From Ignavibacteria bacterium (GTDB lineage Bacteria > Bacteroidota > Ignavibacteria > Ignavibacteriales > Ignavibacteriaceae), in assembly GCA_030693705.1 (NCBI GenBank), contig JAUYAB010000060.1, positions 1-39,051 on the forward strand: a stretch of DNA of 39,051 bases. The letters run 5' to 3'. Of the stretch, positions 24,753 to 34,816 are shown in pieces (the first letter of the stretch is position 1; each line of letters begins with the position of its first letter). A program made the position numbers and the translations under genes. The notes beneath the pieces were generated by a model. The model searched no databases and had not been told where the DNA came from. It saw only the letters and a list, made by a program, of their open reading frames with translations.

Positions 24753-27484
24753 TAAATAAAGTTATCAGTAAGGTTAATGATACCGGTATGAAAAATTTGT
24801 TAAATATTGTTTTGGTTATTCTCGTGTCCGGTTATGCAATGGGACAAGTTGCCCACCAAATAATTTTAGAAAAAAAGTATAGTGAATTACCGTTCGGGAT
24901 TAGAATGGAAAACTCCGGGAATTATTCAATCGCTTCATTTGATGTTGTTGGAGATGCAATCTACTGTACAAATTTTAACGACGGGAAAAATTACATCATC
25001 AGTGCGAGTAAAATTGAACTTCGATCTCCAATAAACAAAAAAAGTTTGGACATTGTAGAAGGCATGGCGAACGACCAAATCCTTCTTGCGGAAGAAGGGA
25101 AGCAAGATCTATTATTTAAGAAAATTTTTTATAATAAACCATCGCTATTAAAAGATGATGGAGGAATATTAAAAGGATCGGCAGGAGAAAGTATAAAGAT
25201 AATAGTTGAAGATGATTCACGACTTCTAATTCAAAATGAATTTCCCGGATTAAACCGGGAGACACTATTAAACTTTCCCTCAAATTTAGCTTGTGCCGAT
25301 TTTATCGGAATCGATGCTGCCGGAAATTCATATTTACTTATCGAAACTTATGTAACTCAAATTCCTTTAAGCGTTAAAAGGGAAGTATATACACTATCAA
25401 AAGAGGGAACCGTTCTTTCTAAACTTGAACTTCCTTCAACTAATTTTATTTATACAATCAAAGACCTTCAAATAGATGCGGCTGGAAATTTATACCATCT
25501 TTATTCCGATGAAAATGGGATAAAAATCTTTAAGTGGAGCGGATTGGCAAATCATGAAGAGACGGAAGTTCACTATCCATCTGAATTTGTAAAAAATCTT
25601 TTGAACAAGAATAGAAAGATGATGGAAGAACCTAAACACGAGCGAAATGATGCTGTTTACGTTTCGGTAAGCAGAGCAACCGCCGTACGGATTGGAGAAA
25701 GTTACGCATTGCATCAATATAAATGTTCATCTGCAAACCTTTCTCCGCAAAACGTTACCGGTCCGGATGGTGATATCGTTAGAACTCCAGCTTGGCTTTT
25801 AGTTGGTAGTAATGCTCGCATACCTTACCGGTGGGGCGGCTTTAATACTCTGGCTGAATATGACGCCGGTTTATCAAACGGGAAATATGCCGGGGATATA
25901 AATACGAGCGGCGTTTCATCTTATGCAGTCGGTGTAGATTGTTCCGGCTTTGTTAGTAGATGCTGGCAGTTGAGCTACCAGTCGTCCACCAGAGAAATGC
26001 CCGCTATTACTACGCAATATGCAAACTGGGATTTGTTAAAACCCGGTGATGCGATCCTTATTCCCGGGCACGTAAGATTATTTATCAACAGAACTCCAAA
26101 CGGATATTTTAGAGTTGTTGAATCATCCGCGAGAGGTTGGGATGTTTCTTATTGGACATATTCCGCTTCAAGTTTAGCTTCATACGTTCCCACGTGCTAT
26201 AATAATATGGAATCAGCGGCTAATTTAAATCAGCCAAACTTGTTACATGCGCTGATTCTTTCTGATGGAAAAGTTTCTTTAAAATGGAATTGCGATACAA
26301 CGAACATTATCGGCTACAGAGTTTATCACTCATTTAATGGTGACTCATGGAGTTTATTATTAAATGAAACCGCGTGCCAAATTAATGAGGTCAACTTATC
26401 TTCCGTTAGCGAGGTTGAATATTTTAGAGTGGCAAGCGTAAATAAAATAGGTTTGGAAATGGCGGAAAGCAATTGGTCGAATAGCATGGGAGTCAGAAAA
26501 TCCGCTACTCCAGAATGTCTCATTGTAGATGGTTTTAAAAGAAATGAAAACTCAGGAAGCTGGGAAGGAGCGGGGCATACCTTTGCGGTAAAATATGGAA
26601 AAGCGCTTTCGTCAATTTCTCAAAACTTTGAAACGGTTAGCAATACTGAAGTGCTTGACTCCACGGTACAATTAATAAATTATGAAAATGTATTCTGGAT
26701 ATTCGGAGATGAAAGCACAGCCGATGAAACTTTTAGCCATGCGGAACAAACACTCGTTAAAAATTATTTAGAGAATGGTGGAACGCTTTTTGTATCGGGA
26801 AGTGAAATCGGTTGGGACCTTTCTTCCAAGGGGGATGCTGCGGATAAAGACTTTTATAAAAATTATCTTAAATCAGTTTTTGTTTCTGATGATGCAGCAT
26901 CGGGTTCGGTAACGGGAGTACAAAATTCTTCTTTGAGCGATTGTCAATTTTATTTCGGGCAAACGTATGAAGAGGATTATCCTGATGTAATAAGTCCAAC
27001 CGGAGGAAGCGTTCAATGTATGCAGTATGCAAACGGGAAGGGCGCCGGGAATCAATATTCAGGCGTGTTTGGCAGTTCATCTCAAAATGGAAAATTAATT
27101 TATCTAAGTTTCCCGCTGGAAACTTCGGCTGATGATTCCGCCTTCAACAAAGTAATTTTAAAATCGATGGAATTCTTTCAAACTTCAACATCTTATTTTG
27201 CAGATGGAACCAATAATCCGATTAAATTTTCTTTAGGGCAGAATTATCCCAATCCATTCAATCCGGAAACATCAATTCGTTATGCGGTTGCTCAAGATCA
27301 GTATGTAAGTTTAAGAGTGTTTGATATTCTTGGGAATGAAATTGAAACGTTGGTTGATGAATCAAAACAGCCGGGGATTTATACAGTAAATTTTATTGCC
27401 AAAGGTTTATCTTCCGGAGTTTATTTCTACCGACTTCGCGTTGGCGAAAATGTTAAATCCAAAAAGATGATTCTGCTCAAGTGA
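24749..27484 (+). CDS. T9SS cargo: NlpC/P60-type cysteine peptidase with Fn3-like and GATase-like regions
   Basis: A 911-residue protein with a signal peptide ending near GYAMGQ. A start at 24788 (MKNLLNIVLVILVSGYAMGQ) is an alternative. The ATG at 24749 is kept because of the ATGA overlap with the lipoprotein gene. Residues about 350-490 form an NlpC/P60 or CHAP-like cysteine peptidase: IPYRWGG, then C398 in VDCSGFVSRCW and H441 in IPGHVRLF. This family cuts peptidoglycan peptides or related amide bonds. Residues about 500-580 look like Fn3. The following 240 residues (VDGFKRNENSGSWEG, VFWIFGDESTADETFSHAEQ, ENGGTLFVSGSEIGWDL) form a GATase-like fold of the kind seen in proteins annotated as xanthan-lyase-like. 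The end (QNYPNPFNPETSIRY to KMILLK) is a type A T9SS module. The target bond is inference. Confidence 0.87.
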   Translation: MINKVISKVNDTGMKNLLNIVLVILVSGYAMGQVAHQIILEKKYSELPFGIRMENSGNYSIASFDVVGDAIYCTNFNDGKNYIISASKIELRSPINKKSLDIVEGMANDQILLAEEGKQDLLFKKIFYNKPSLLKDDGGILKGSAGESIKIIVEDDSRLLIQNEFPGLNRETLLNFPSNLACADFIGIDAAGNSYLLIETYVTQIPLSVKREVYTLSKEGTVLSKLELPSTNFIYTIKDLQIDAAGNLYHLYSDENGIKIFKWSGLANHEETEVHYPSEFVKNLLNKNRKMMEEPKHERNDAVYVSVSRATAVRIGESYALHQYKCSSANLSPQNVTGPDGDIVRTPAWLLVGSNARIPYRWGGFNTLAEYDAGLSNGKYAGDINTSGVSSYAVGVDCSGFVSRCWQLSYQSSTREMPAITTQYANWDLLKPGDAILIPGHVRLFINRTPNGYFRVVESSARGWDVSYWTYSASSLASYVPTCYNNMESAANLNQPNLLHALILSDGKVSLKWNCDTTNIIGYRVYHSFNGDSWSLLLNETACQINEVNLSSVSEVEYFRVASVNKIGLEMAESNWSNSMGVRKSATPECLIVDGFKRNENSGSWEGAGHTFAVKYGKALSSISQNFETVSNTEVLDSTVQLINYENVFWIFGDESTADETFSHAEQTLVKNYLENGGTLFVSGSEIGWDLSSKGDAADKDFYKNYLKSVFVSDDAASGSVTGVQNSSLSDCQFYFGQTYEEDYPDVISPTGGSVQCMQYANGKGAGNQYSGVFGSSSQNGKLIYLSFPLETSADDSAFNKVILKSMEFFQTSTSYFADGTNNPIKFSLGQNYPNPFNPETSIRYAVAQDQYVSLRVFDILGNEIETLVDESKQPGIYTVNFIAKGLSSGVYFYRLRVGENVKSKKMILLK

Positions 27485-27530
27485 AATACACACTTTACAT
27501 AAATATTGTTCGGGAAAAATGATTTAAGGC

Positions 27531-27559
27531 TTGACATTAATACCATATTTTTATAAAAT
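27531..27559 (+). promoter_or_regulatory. Sigma-70-type promoter for the T9SS cargo pair
   Basis: TTGACA (27531-27536), a 17-base spacer and TAAAAT (27554-27559) match the bacterial housekeeping consensus almost exactly. Transcription should start near 27566, which makes the in-frame ATG at 27563 unusable and supports the start at 27599 with its AGAAGG ribosome binding site. Bacteroidota sensu stricto normally use a different promoter form (TTTG with TAnnTTTG), so this canonical layout is notable. Activity has not been shown. Confidence 0.7.
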
Positions 27560-27598
27560 TAGATGTCCTTTCTCAAAAAAAATAAGAAGGTAAGATTT

Positions 27599-29077
27599 AT
27601 GAAAAAAAATTACTTCGTTTTGTTTCTGTTTTTCTCGTTTCTCTTCACCGTTCAACATATCTCAGCCCAAACCTTTGATGGAGTTTGGCAATGTTCATAC
27701 GCTACCTGGGATAACGCCGAAGCGAATGCAACCGGAACTAATACTGTAAACGTTGCAGCAGTAAGAGAAAATACTTTCTTCGCCTTAATCGGGTCATTAT
27801 CAAGAGCCATAGCTTTCCCAATTGGGTATCGGGATGCAACAGACTCAACCGGACGGCTGGGATATGTTCCATATTCACCTTATCCTGCTCCATTTGTTAA
27901 AGATAGTTTAGAAGTATATTGGACAAATCCCGACAATGGTTTTGATTATATTTCTGCCAAAAGGACACTGGGCATTGCTGCCACTCCCGACTCGCTCGCT
28001 TACATTACAAGTAACGATGATGCCCATAATATTCTGGTTTTTAAAATGGGAACAGACAGTGTGTATTCGACTCCTTACCGCTTGGAAACAGGAACTGAAC
28101 GAATTCACGGAATAACGGTAGATGATAACGGATACGTTTTTACAACAACATACGGCGCTGACGATGCCCTTGCCTCGGTTCGTGTTTATAAAGGAATTAA
28201 AGACGATCCTTCATGGGGTGACCCTCACACAGCAAGTCCTGTTCAAACATTTGTTCTCCCTGATATCGGAAGAGCTTTAGATATTGCCGTTAATGGCGAT
28301 GCATCACTGCTTTATGTTGCAAATTATACCGCACGAAAAGTTTATCTCTATACCGGCAGCCCTGCAACCGGTTATACTATTCACAATAATTTTAATTTTG
28401 CTGTTACAGATAGTCAATTATCTGATGGAGCAAAGGGTGGTCCCACAGGTTTGGCTTTCCTAAAAAAGTACAACCTGCTTTTTGTTAGTGTTGACAATTA
28501 CGGAAGCGGTACTTATGATATGGGAAGATTTTATATCGTTAATCCGAATACCGGCGAAAAATTAGATACTTGCGATATTGCACAATGGAATTTAGAAACT
28601 TTCGGTGTTACAAATAATCGAACAAATGATGGGAAATTCCCGACCGGTTCAGGTTATACCTCCGTTTATGGGATTGATGTTGATGCTTCCGGAAATATAT
28701 ATACTCCCAGTTACAACGGATGGTCAATTGAGAAATGGGCATATACCGGTCAACTTCCAACAATTTCAATTACAGTTCTTGGGGTAGAGAGGGTGGAAGG
28801 GATGAATCCTTCAACGTTTACCATGGCACAAAATTATCCAAATCCGTTTAACCCCTCAACGACTATTGAGTTTGGAATTTCGCAGCAATCAAAAATTACT
28901 CTGAAAATATATGATATTAATGGAGCGTTGGTAACAACACTTTTGCATGAAGCCGATCTTACCCAGGGAACCTATAAAGTCTCTTTCGATGCGAGCAAAC
29001 TGGCTTCGGGTACATACGTTTACAATATTAGCAATGGCACAACACAATTAACTAACAAAATGATATTCTTAAAATAA
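27599..29077 (+). CDS. T9SS cargo protein, probable beta propeller
   Basis: A 492-residue secreted protein. The signal peptide begins MKKNYFVLFLFFSFLFTVQH and ends near ISAQ. The middle has repeated strand patterns of an SMP-30/NHL-type or lactonase-like propeller: RIHGITVDDNGYVFTT, GRALDIAVNGDASLLYVANY, GPTGLAFLKKYNLLFVSVDN and VYGIDVDASGNIYTPSYNG. The end (QNYPNPFNPSTTIEFG to KMIFLK) is a type A T9SS sorting module. The ATG at 27599 is chosen over 27563 because of the promoter position and the AGAAGG sequence. The next gene follows after 16 bases, so both are one operon ended by the hairpin at 31779-31808. No catalytic residues are evident. A binding or adhesive role is possible. Confidence 0.87.
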   Translation: MKKNYFVLFLFFSFLFTVQHISAQTFDGVWQCSYATWDNAEANATGTNTVNVAAVRENTFFALIGSLSRAIAFPIGYRDATDSTGRLGYVPYSPYPAPFVKDSLEVYWTNPDNGFDYISAKRTLGIAATPDSLAYITSNDDAHNILVFKMGTDSVYSTPYRLETGTERIHGITVDDNGYVFTTTYGADDALASVRVYKGIKDDPSWGDPHTASPVQTFVLPDIGRALDIAVNGDASLLYVANYTARKVYLYTGSPATGYTIHNNFNFAVTDSQLSDGAKGGPTGLAFLKKYNLLFVSVDNYGSGTYDMGRFYIVNPNTGEKLDTCDIAQWNLETFGVTNNRTNDGKFPTGSGYTSVYGIDVDASGNIYTPSYNGWSIEKWAYTGQLPTISITVLGVERVEGMNPSTFTMAQNYPNPFNPSTTIEFGISQQSKITLKIYDINGALVTTLLHEADLTQGTYKVSFDASKLASGTYVYNISNGTTQLTNKMIFLK

Positions 29078-29093
29078 AAGAAGGAACGGTTCA

Positions 29094-31766
29094 ATGAAAA
29101 AACTCACAACAATGTTATTACTTTTTGTTGCTCTCATGTTTTCTCTGAATGATATTGTGAAAGCGGATGTTTATCCCTTTCACATCAGGGTAACACAGCC
29201 AACCAACGAAACTCCGTTTGATGGGAATTTTACGGACGGAACAGCCGCGGCTGTTCGGTTCTATACTCCGTATTCGACGGTAACTTTTTCTGCTACAGTA
29301 AAAATTTATAGCGGAAATACTCTTATTAAAACGATTATGAAAGATAATCTTTCAGGAACGGACAACTATGTATTATGGGATGGAAGTACGGATGCTAGTG
29401 CTGCAACCCCTAATGGTCAATACACAGTCGAAGTGACTACAACACAAGACAAAGCTGCAACAGCTTATACTACTTATGATACAGGAGCAATAGCTGCCGG
29501 ATTATCAACACGCGGTGTAACGGTAGTTAATAATCCTTTGTCAAGAAACAATGGATTTGCCTATGGAATTAATGGAGGCGGAACTGCCGGCACTCCATGG
29601 CAACCTGTTGGTTTAAGCAGAGTTTCTATGTCAGGCAAACTCTATGGAGATGTAATTGATTCAATGCACGTTACTACAACCGGTCTTGCCCTCGGTGGAA
29701 CTAACAGGCGATATTCCCCAACATACGCACCGGATGGATACATCTATTCTGTTGCATATACTGAAAAGAAGATCATGAGAGTTCATCCTGATACACTTGA
29801 TAATGAATTCTTTACTCCGGATACAGTTCCTACAACCGGAACACTTTTAGACGTAGAAGTTGTTGGAGAAGGTGCTGGTAAAGGAATGATCGTTACCTCA
29901 ACAACACAAGTACTTTTTGCTCAAATTGGAGATAGCGTTACCTACAGAGGTCCATGGCAAGTTCTTTTGACAGCTCAAACCGGTATGACCTTTTGGGCAT
30001 CTCAAGCCGGTGGACACCAAAACCAGAAACATCTTTTTGTAGTTGTTCGCTCAGCATTAGCAAACATTATGGATGGTGTTTTTAAATTTGATTATACCGA
30101 CAGTTTAACTGCAAGAACTTTTGCAGACACCGTTTGGGGTACACACTTTGCTGATGGTGATGCTGTATCCATAACTATGAAATCTGGAAATACAGCCGCC
30201 GGGGATGTTCTTTATTTTACCTTAGATAAAGCAGGCGCCGGCACAGATGTTAGCGGTGTTTATGCCATTACCAATCTTGATGCTGCAACTCCTACAGTTG
30301 CCATCGCCTTTGCGGATCCTGATAACAATACAACCTCTTCTCGCGGAGAAGTTGGCGTTGACCAAGGTGGAAATTTAATTTATTTCGAAAACTCGAATGA
30401 ACAAATATTTTTAATTGAACCACCTACGACCAACTTGAGTTACACTAACCCTGGAATTGATCCGGTTACTGTTACGAATTCAGGTATAGCGCCACTTCCT
30501 ATTTCGATTTCCGAGGCAAAAGTTGATGCGAATAATGATTTTATTGCAGATAAAGTTGGTCAAACGGTTATTATTAAAGGAGTTGTTATAACTCCTGACT
30601 TAAATTTAAGTAGTACATCTAGTAACAGTTTCTACGTACAAGATGAAACAGGTGGATTAAATATCTATTCTAAACCAAGAATTACTCCTTTTCTCGCTGT
30701 TGGTGATGTAGTACAAGTTACGGGTGTTGTTACAATGTATAATGGTTTAACCGAATTAGTTGTTACCGGCGCAGATACAACTATCCTTCAGTTAGGAAAA
30801 GGAACTGTTCCAACTCCGAAAGTAATAACGGTTGAGGAATTGATGGCTAATGGTGAAGAATATGAAAGCACCTTAATTACAATTAATGCGTTGGCTAAAT
30901 CTTCAACTAGCGTTGCATGGCCTGCCGCCGGCAGTGATGCAAATATGACCTTCTGGGATGGTAACCAGAGTTTTACTGTTAGAGTTGATAAAGACTTTGA
31001 CTTAGCGGGTCAAACCGAACCTGTTTACCCGGTAAATATGACCGGTTTTGTTACTCAATATAGTACTGCTACTCCTCCCAATAACGGTTATCAACTTATG
31101 CCTCGTTATTATACAGATATTGCACAAAATGTACCAGTTCCACCATTGCCTTATTTCCATCTGGCAACTCCTGCGAACAATGCAACTGTTGAAATTACAG
31201 ATTCCAATGCCACTTATAACATGACCTGGAATAAAGCTGTGGATTTTAATAATGATGCGATAATTTATCAGTTTGTACTCCTAAAATCGCCTGTTGTTAC
31301 CAGCAGTGCTTTATCCGATACAGTTTATTCCTTTACAGGCACAAAAGCTCTTGGCTGGTTGGGAACTGCCGATACTTTAGTTACAAAATGGACTGTAAAA
31401 GCTAAAGGCGCTGAAGCTGCACTTGTTTCAAGCGTTGATACATTTACTGTAACGATTGTTAGAAAAATTCCTGTTGGAATAAACGATAACATCGTACCTG
31501 TTGAATTTTATGTAAATCAGAACTATCCTAATCCGTTCAACCCATCTACTACAATTTCTTTCGGTTTACCGAAAGAAAGTTTTGTAGACCTTAGAGTTTA
31601 TAATGTATTAGGTCAAGAAGTTGCCGTGCTGATTAGCAATCAAATGAGAAAAGCCGGTAATCAACAAGTAAGATTTGATGCAAGCGGACTTGCAAGCGGT
31701 ACGTATATTTACCGATTGAAAACCGATAATCAAGTCGTCACTAAAAAAATGATTCTCATGAAATAG
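29094..31766 (+). CDS. T9SS cargo protein with FlgD-like and OB-fold-like domains
   Basis: An 890-residue secreted protein with a signal peptide (first 25 residues, ending near VKADV). Residues about 55-125 contain a FlgD-like Ig region (TVTFSATVKIYSGNTLIKTI, YVLWDGSTDASAATPNGQYT). A propeller-like middle follows (YAPDGYIYSVAYTEKKIMRV). Residues about 470-680 look like an OB-fold of the YhcR/DUF5689 type seen in secreted nucleases and surface proteins (GQTVIIKGVVITPDLNLS, SFYVQDETGGLNIYS, GDVVQVTGVVTMYNGLTEL). The final part (QNYPNPFNPSTTISFG to KMILMK) is a type A T9SS module. No nuclease active site was seen, so the OB-fold may only bind ligand. AGAAGGA precedes the ATG, and the perfect terminator hairpin follows the stop by 12 bases. 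Confidence 0.87.
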   Translation: MKKLTTMLLLFVALMFSLNDIVKADVYPFHIRVTQPTNETPFDGNFTDGTAAAVRFYTPYSTVTFSATVKIYSGNTLIKTIMKDNLSGTDNYVLWDGSTDASAATPNGQYTVEVTTTQDKAATAYTTYDTGAIAAGLSTRGVTVVNNPLSRNNGFAYGINGGGTAGTPWQPVGLSRVSMSGKLYGDVIDSMHVTTTGLALGGTNRRYSPTYAPDGYIYSVAYTEKKIMRVHPDTLDNEFFTPDTVPTTGTLLDVEVVGEGAGKGMIVTSTTQVLFAQIGDSVTYRGPWQVLLTAQTGMTFWASQAGGHQNQKHLFVVVRSALANIMDGVFKFDYTDSLTARTFADTVWGTHFADGDAVSITMKSGNTAAGDVLYFTLDKAGAGTDVSGVYAITNLDAATPTVAIAFADPDNNTTSSRGEVGVDQGGNLIYFENSNEQIFLIEPPTTNLSYTNPGIDPVTVTNSGIAPLPISISEAKVDANNDFIADKVGQTVIIKGVVITPDLNLSSTSSNSFYVQDETGGLNIYSKPRITPFLAVGDVVQVTGVVTMYNGLTELVVTGADTTILQLGKGTVPTPKVITVEELMANGEEYESTLITINALAKSSTSVAWPAAGSDANMTFWDGNQSFTVRVDKDFDLAGQTEPVYPVNMTGFVTQYSTATPPNNGYQLMPRYYTDIAQNVPVPPLPYFHLATPANNATVEITDSNATYNMTWNKAVDFNNDAIIYQFVLLKSPVVTSSALSDTVYSFTGTKALGWLGTADTLVTKWTVKAKGAEAALVSSVDTFTVTIVRKIPVGINDNIVPVEFYVNQNYPNPFNPSTTISFGLPKESFVDLRVYNVLGQEVAVLISNQMRKAGNQQVRFDASGLASGTYIYRLKTDNQVVTKKMILMK

Positions 31767-31778
31767 ATTCTTGTTTAA

Positions 31779-31808
31779 GAGGCTGTCTTATAATACTAAG
31801 ACAGCCTC
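31779..31808 (+). terminator. Rho-independent terminator of the T9SS cargo operon
   Basis: GAGGCTGTCTTA (31779-31790), loop TAATAC, and TAAGACAGCCTC (31797-31808) make a perfect 12-base stem, followed by ATTTATTTT. It begins 12 bases after the stop codon. This is the clearest terminator in the window. Confidence 0.87.
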
Positions 31809-31982
31809 ATTTATTTTCAATCCTTTCCTAACAGCCACTAATCATTTTATCTTGCCGCTCATAATCAATGTTCAAAAACCGTAGGTTATTTCTCTATTTT
31901 TGAAACAGTAAAAAATCAGTTCATCGTGAATTATTGATGTTATACGGTTTGTCTTGCAAAAATATTCTCAATCTTAATCGTG

Positions 31983-32069
31983 TTCTTAATCTTACTCGTT
32001 TTTAACCAATTATAGAAGATTAAGAAAAAGATTCAGCCAGAGGCTGACAAATAGGAGTAAGATTAAGAA
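31983..32069. repeat. Inverted repeat of TTCTTAATCTTACTC-type words, copy 2
   Basis: TTCTTAATCTTACTC (31983-31997) is perfectly complementary to GAGTAAGATTAAGAA (32055-32069). Between them lies another GATTAAGAAAAAGAT word and a small hairpin TCAGCC-AGA-GGCTGA (32033-32047). A further CTCAATCTTAATC precedes the left arm. The 376-base gap between the terminator region and the exporter genes holds nothing else recognisable. The exporter promoter probably lies between this repeat and 32142. Confidence 0.75.
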
Positions 32070-32142
32070 ATCTTTTTTTGCTTTTGTGTAACATGAATAA
32101 GTATTTTGGAGTCTATAAAGTGAAACGTTAATGGAGAATTTT

Positions 32143-33483
32143 ATGCGAAAAGGAATTATTTTTAGTCTTATTATTTTTTGTGCGGCTGCCGTTTATCCGC
32201 AAAAAACACTTTCTCTTTCTGAAGTTGTAAAAATTGCTTTACAGAAAAACACGAATGTACAAAAAGCTGAACAGGGAATTCAGGTATATAAGTCCGGGGT
32301 AAAATCAGCGTACGGTGATTTACTTCCTTCACTATCTGCAAGCGGTGGTTGGAATTGGTCCCGCACGGTAGAAGAAGGCGGCGACTATAATATTGGTGGT
32401 GTAACTATTACCGCTCCTAAGAAAATTTCTCAAAACAGAAACTATTCTGCCGGCGCTTCCGCTAATCTTACCTTGTTTGACGGACTCTCCAATTTTGCAA
32501 ATATTTCAAAAAGTGAAAACAATCTGGAAGCGGCAAAATACAGCCTTGAACGTACACGTCAAAATATTGCTTATTTAGCTATGAGTGGATTTTATGACGT
32601 TATCAATGCAAAAAAATTAATGGAAGTAAAGGAACTCGATCTTAAATGGAATCAGAAGAATTATGAAATCATTCTCGAACGCAACAAGCTTGGGAATGTT
32701 ACCCTTGCAGACGTTTACGCCCAGCAGGTTAAAGTTGGTAACGCTGAACTTGAGTTGATCCGCGCTAAAAATAGTTATGAAACAACTCGCTCAGAATATC
32801 TCTATTACCTTGGATTAGATGTACTGGAAGATTATAGTTTTGACGATCCCACTATTAACGGCAATGAACTTACTTTAGAAATGATCGCGCTTGATCCAAA
32901 TCTTAAATCTTTAATTGAAAAAGCATTAACGAACCGTTCCGATTTCAAAAGTGCAAAGTTAAATTATGAGAGTGCGCTTGATGACATTACAATTGCAAAG
33001 GCAGGACATTTACCTTCTCTCTCTAATTATTATAGTTACGGAACCAATGCTAATCAAGTAAAACAAATGTTTAAGAGCTACAATACTTCGGTAGGATTAA
33101 GTTTAAACATTCCTATCTTCTCGGGATTTAGTGTTGAGAACCGGGTGGAACAAGCTTTGGTTCAAGCTAAAAACAGTGAGCTTGATGTAAATGATCTTGA
33201 ACGACAGATCAAAAAAGAGATGCAGAAAACTTATCTTGATCTTCAAGCAAGCGAAAAAAGAGTTGACGTAAGTAGAAACAATGTTACCGCCGCTTCGGAG
33301 AACAGAAAGATCGAACAAGAAAAATATTCGCTTGGCGCTACAATGCTCTTAAACGTCTTGATCGCAAATTCCGATTACACAAACGCGCTTACCAATTATG
33401 TTAACGCACAATTTGAATATGTAAAATTAAAAGAACAGCTTGAGTATTCACTCGGCATTCTTGATTATAAAAAATTTGAATAA
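32143..33483 (+). CDS. TolC-family outer-membrane efflux protein
   Basis: A 446-residue outer-membrane channel of the TolC family, the exit duct of the exporter encoded by the following genes. A signal peptide (MRKGIIFSLIIFCAAAVYPQ) precedes two repeats of the long-helix family pattern: LSLSEVVKIALQKNTNVQKA with LPSLSASGGW, and later LKSLIEKALTNRSDFKSAKL with LPSLSNYYSY. Each is followed by a segment like LTLFDG or LNIPIFSG and long coiled coils. Start choice: an in-frame ATG at 32131 exists, but GGAG lies 7 bases before the ATG at 32143, which also gives a standard signal peptide. The adaptor gene begins 23 bases after the stop. Confidence 0.93.
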   Translation: MRKGIIFSLIIFCAAAVYPQKTLSLSEVVKIALQKNTNVQKAEQGIQVYKSGVKSAYGDLLPSLSASGGWNWSRTVEEGGDYNIGGVTITAPKKISQNRNYSAGASANLTLFDGLSNFANISKSENNLEAAKYSLERTRQNIAYLAMSGFYDVINAKKLMEVKELDLKWNQKNYEIILERNKLGNVTLADVYAQQVKVGNAELELIRAKNSYETTRSEYLYYLGLDVLEDYSFDDPTINGNELTLEMIALDPNLKSLIEKALTNRSDFKSAKLNYESALDDITIAKAGHLPSLSNYYSYGTNANQVKQMFKSYNTSVGLSLNIPIFSGFSVENRVEQALVQAKNSELDVNDLERQIKKEMQKTYLDLQASEKRVDVSRNNVTAASENRKIEQEKYSLGATMLLNVLIANSDYTNALTNYVNAQFEYVKLKEQLEYSLGILDYKKFE

Positions 33484-33506
33484 TATTTATTTCAGGAGAA
33501 ATACTC

Positions 33507-34799
33507 ATGGCAAACGGTAAACAAAAAAAATCAAAAAAGAAATTATACATCTTCGGTGGATTAGGCGTGCTGGTTGTGGCGCTCATTGTGGTTGTAATTT
33601 TCCAGGGAAACAAAGAAGAGATCATTAACGTGCAAACCGAGAAGGTAGAGAAACGCACAATTACTCAAACGGTCTCGGCTACCGGGAAAATAAATCCTGA
33701 GTTTAAAGTTGTGATCACTCCCGAAGTGACAGGTGAAATTGTTCAACTTCCTGTTAAAGAAGGACAGATTGTTAAAAAAGGTGAATTGCTCATCAAAATA
33801 AAAGCCGATGCTTACATGGCTCAAAAACAGAGATCGGAAGCTACCTTGTGGGCTGCAAAATCTTCTCTCGCGCAACGTAAAGCCGAACTTGATAAAATTT
33901 CTTCAGACTATGATAGAATGAAAGAACTTCACGCAAAAAAACTTTCAAGTGATGCTGATTTAGAAGCGGCTAAAAGTAATTACCTTTCTGCGGCTGCCGG
34001 ATACGAAGCTTCAAAAGCTAACATACAACAGAGTGAAGCTTCTTTAAGAGAAACGATTGAATCGTTAAATAAGACGACAATTTATTCTCCAATGGCTGGT
34101 GTTATTACTCAATTAAATGTTGAACTTGGCGAAAGAGTTTTAGGAAGCGGGTTCAGTCAGGGTACAGATATTATGACGGTCTCCGATTTAAGCAGCATGG
34201 AAGCCCGCGTTGATGTTGATGAGAATGATGTAGTTCTTATTTCTGTTGGAGATACCGCATACATTAAAGTAGATGCTTTTGGCGATAAAGATATTAAAGG
34301 TGTTGTTACACAGATAGGGAACAGCGCAAAAACTTCCGGTTTAGGTTCACAAGAACAGGTTGTAAATTTTGAAGTTAGGATACGGGTAACTAATCTCGAA
34401 AATAATTTAAGACCGGGAATGTCTTGTAACGCCGATATTCGTACCGAAACAGTAAACAATGTTATTTCGGTTCCGCTGCAAAGCGTAACTGCACGCGGAG
34501 ATTTTAATGTACCGCAAGAAGGTACTGATGAAGATGAAAGCATGGCGAAAGTTGTTGAAAAGAAAACGAACGGTAATAAACCGGACGAGATAGTCTTTAT
34601 CATTAATAACGGAAAAGCGAAATCTGTTACCGTTAAAACCGGTCTTAGCGATGATAACTACATTGAAGTTAAAGAAGGTTTAAAAGGCAATGAAGAAGTT
34701 GTTAACGGAAGTTACCGCGCTATATCTCGTGAGTTGAAAAACGGTTCATTAGTAAAAGTAGAAGGCAAGAAAAAATCTTTTACTGAAAAGAAAAATTAA
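33507..34799 (+). CDS. MacA/HlyD-type periplasmic adaptor protein
   Basis: A 430-residue membrane-fusion protein linking the ABC transporter to the TolC-type channel. Residues 13-32 ([20 protein letters not shown]) are an uncleaved anchor after a Lys-rich start. A split lipoyl domain follows: the first half is about 60-100 ([20 protein letters not shown]) and the second about 190-215 ([18 protein letters not shown]). Between them lies a helical hairpin (about 105-185) that docks on the channel. The beta-barrel domain ([19 protein letters not shown]) and a membrane-proximal domain finish the protein. AGGAG lies 7 bases before the ATG. The spacing to the ATPase gene is 17 bases, so both are one operon. 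Confidence 0.94.
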   Translation: MANGKQKKSKKKLYIFGGLGVLVVALIVVVIFQGNKEEIINVQTEKVEKRTITQTVSATGKINPEFKVVITPEVTGEIVQLPVKEGQIVKKGELLIKIKADAYMAQKQRSEATLWAAKSSLAQRKAELDKISSDYDRMKELHAKKLSSDADLEAAKSNYLSAAAGYEASKANIQQSEASLRETIESLNKTTIYSPMAGVITQLNVELGERVLGSGFSQGTDIMTVSDLSSMEARVDVDENDVVLISVGDTAYIKVDAFGDKDIKGVVTQIGNSAKTSGLGSQEQVVNFEVRIRVTNLENNLRPGMSCNADIRTETVNNVISVPLQSVTARGDFNVPQEGTDEDESMAKVVEKKTNGNKPDEIVFIINNGKAKSVTVKTGLSDDNYIEVKEGLKGNEEVVNGSYRAISRELKNGSLVKVEGKKKSFTEKKN

Positions 34800-34816
34800 T
34801 TTATTTCGGAAGTAAA

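Noticed and set aside
34157-34603. Open frame of 148 codons on the - strand inside the adaptor gene
   Set aside because: It is antisense to a strongly supported MacA/HlyD-type protein, Ser/Thr-rich with no domain; a shadow of the coding strand.
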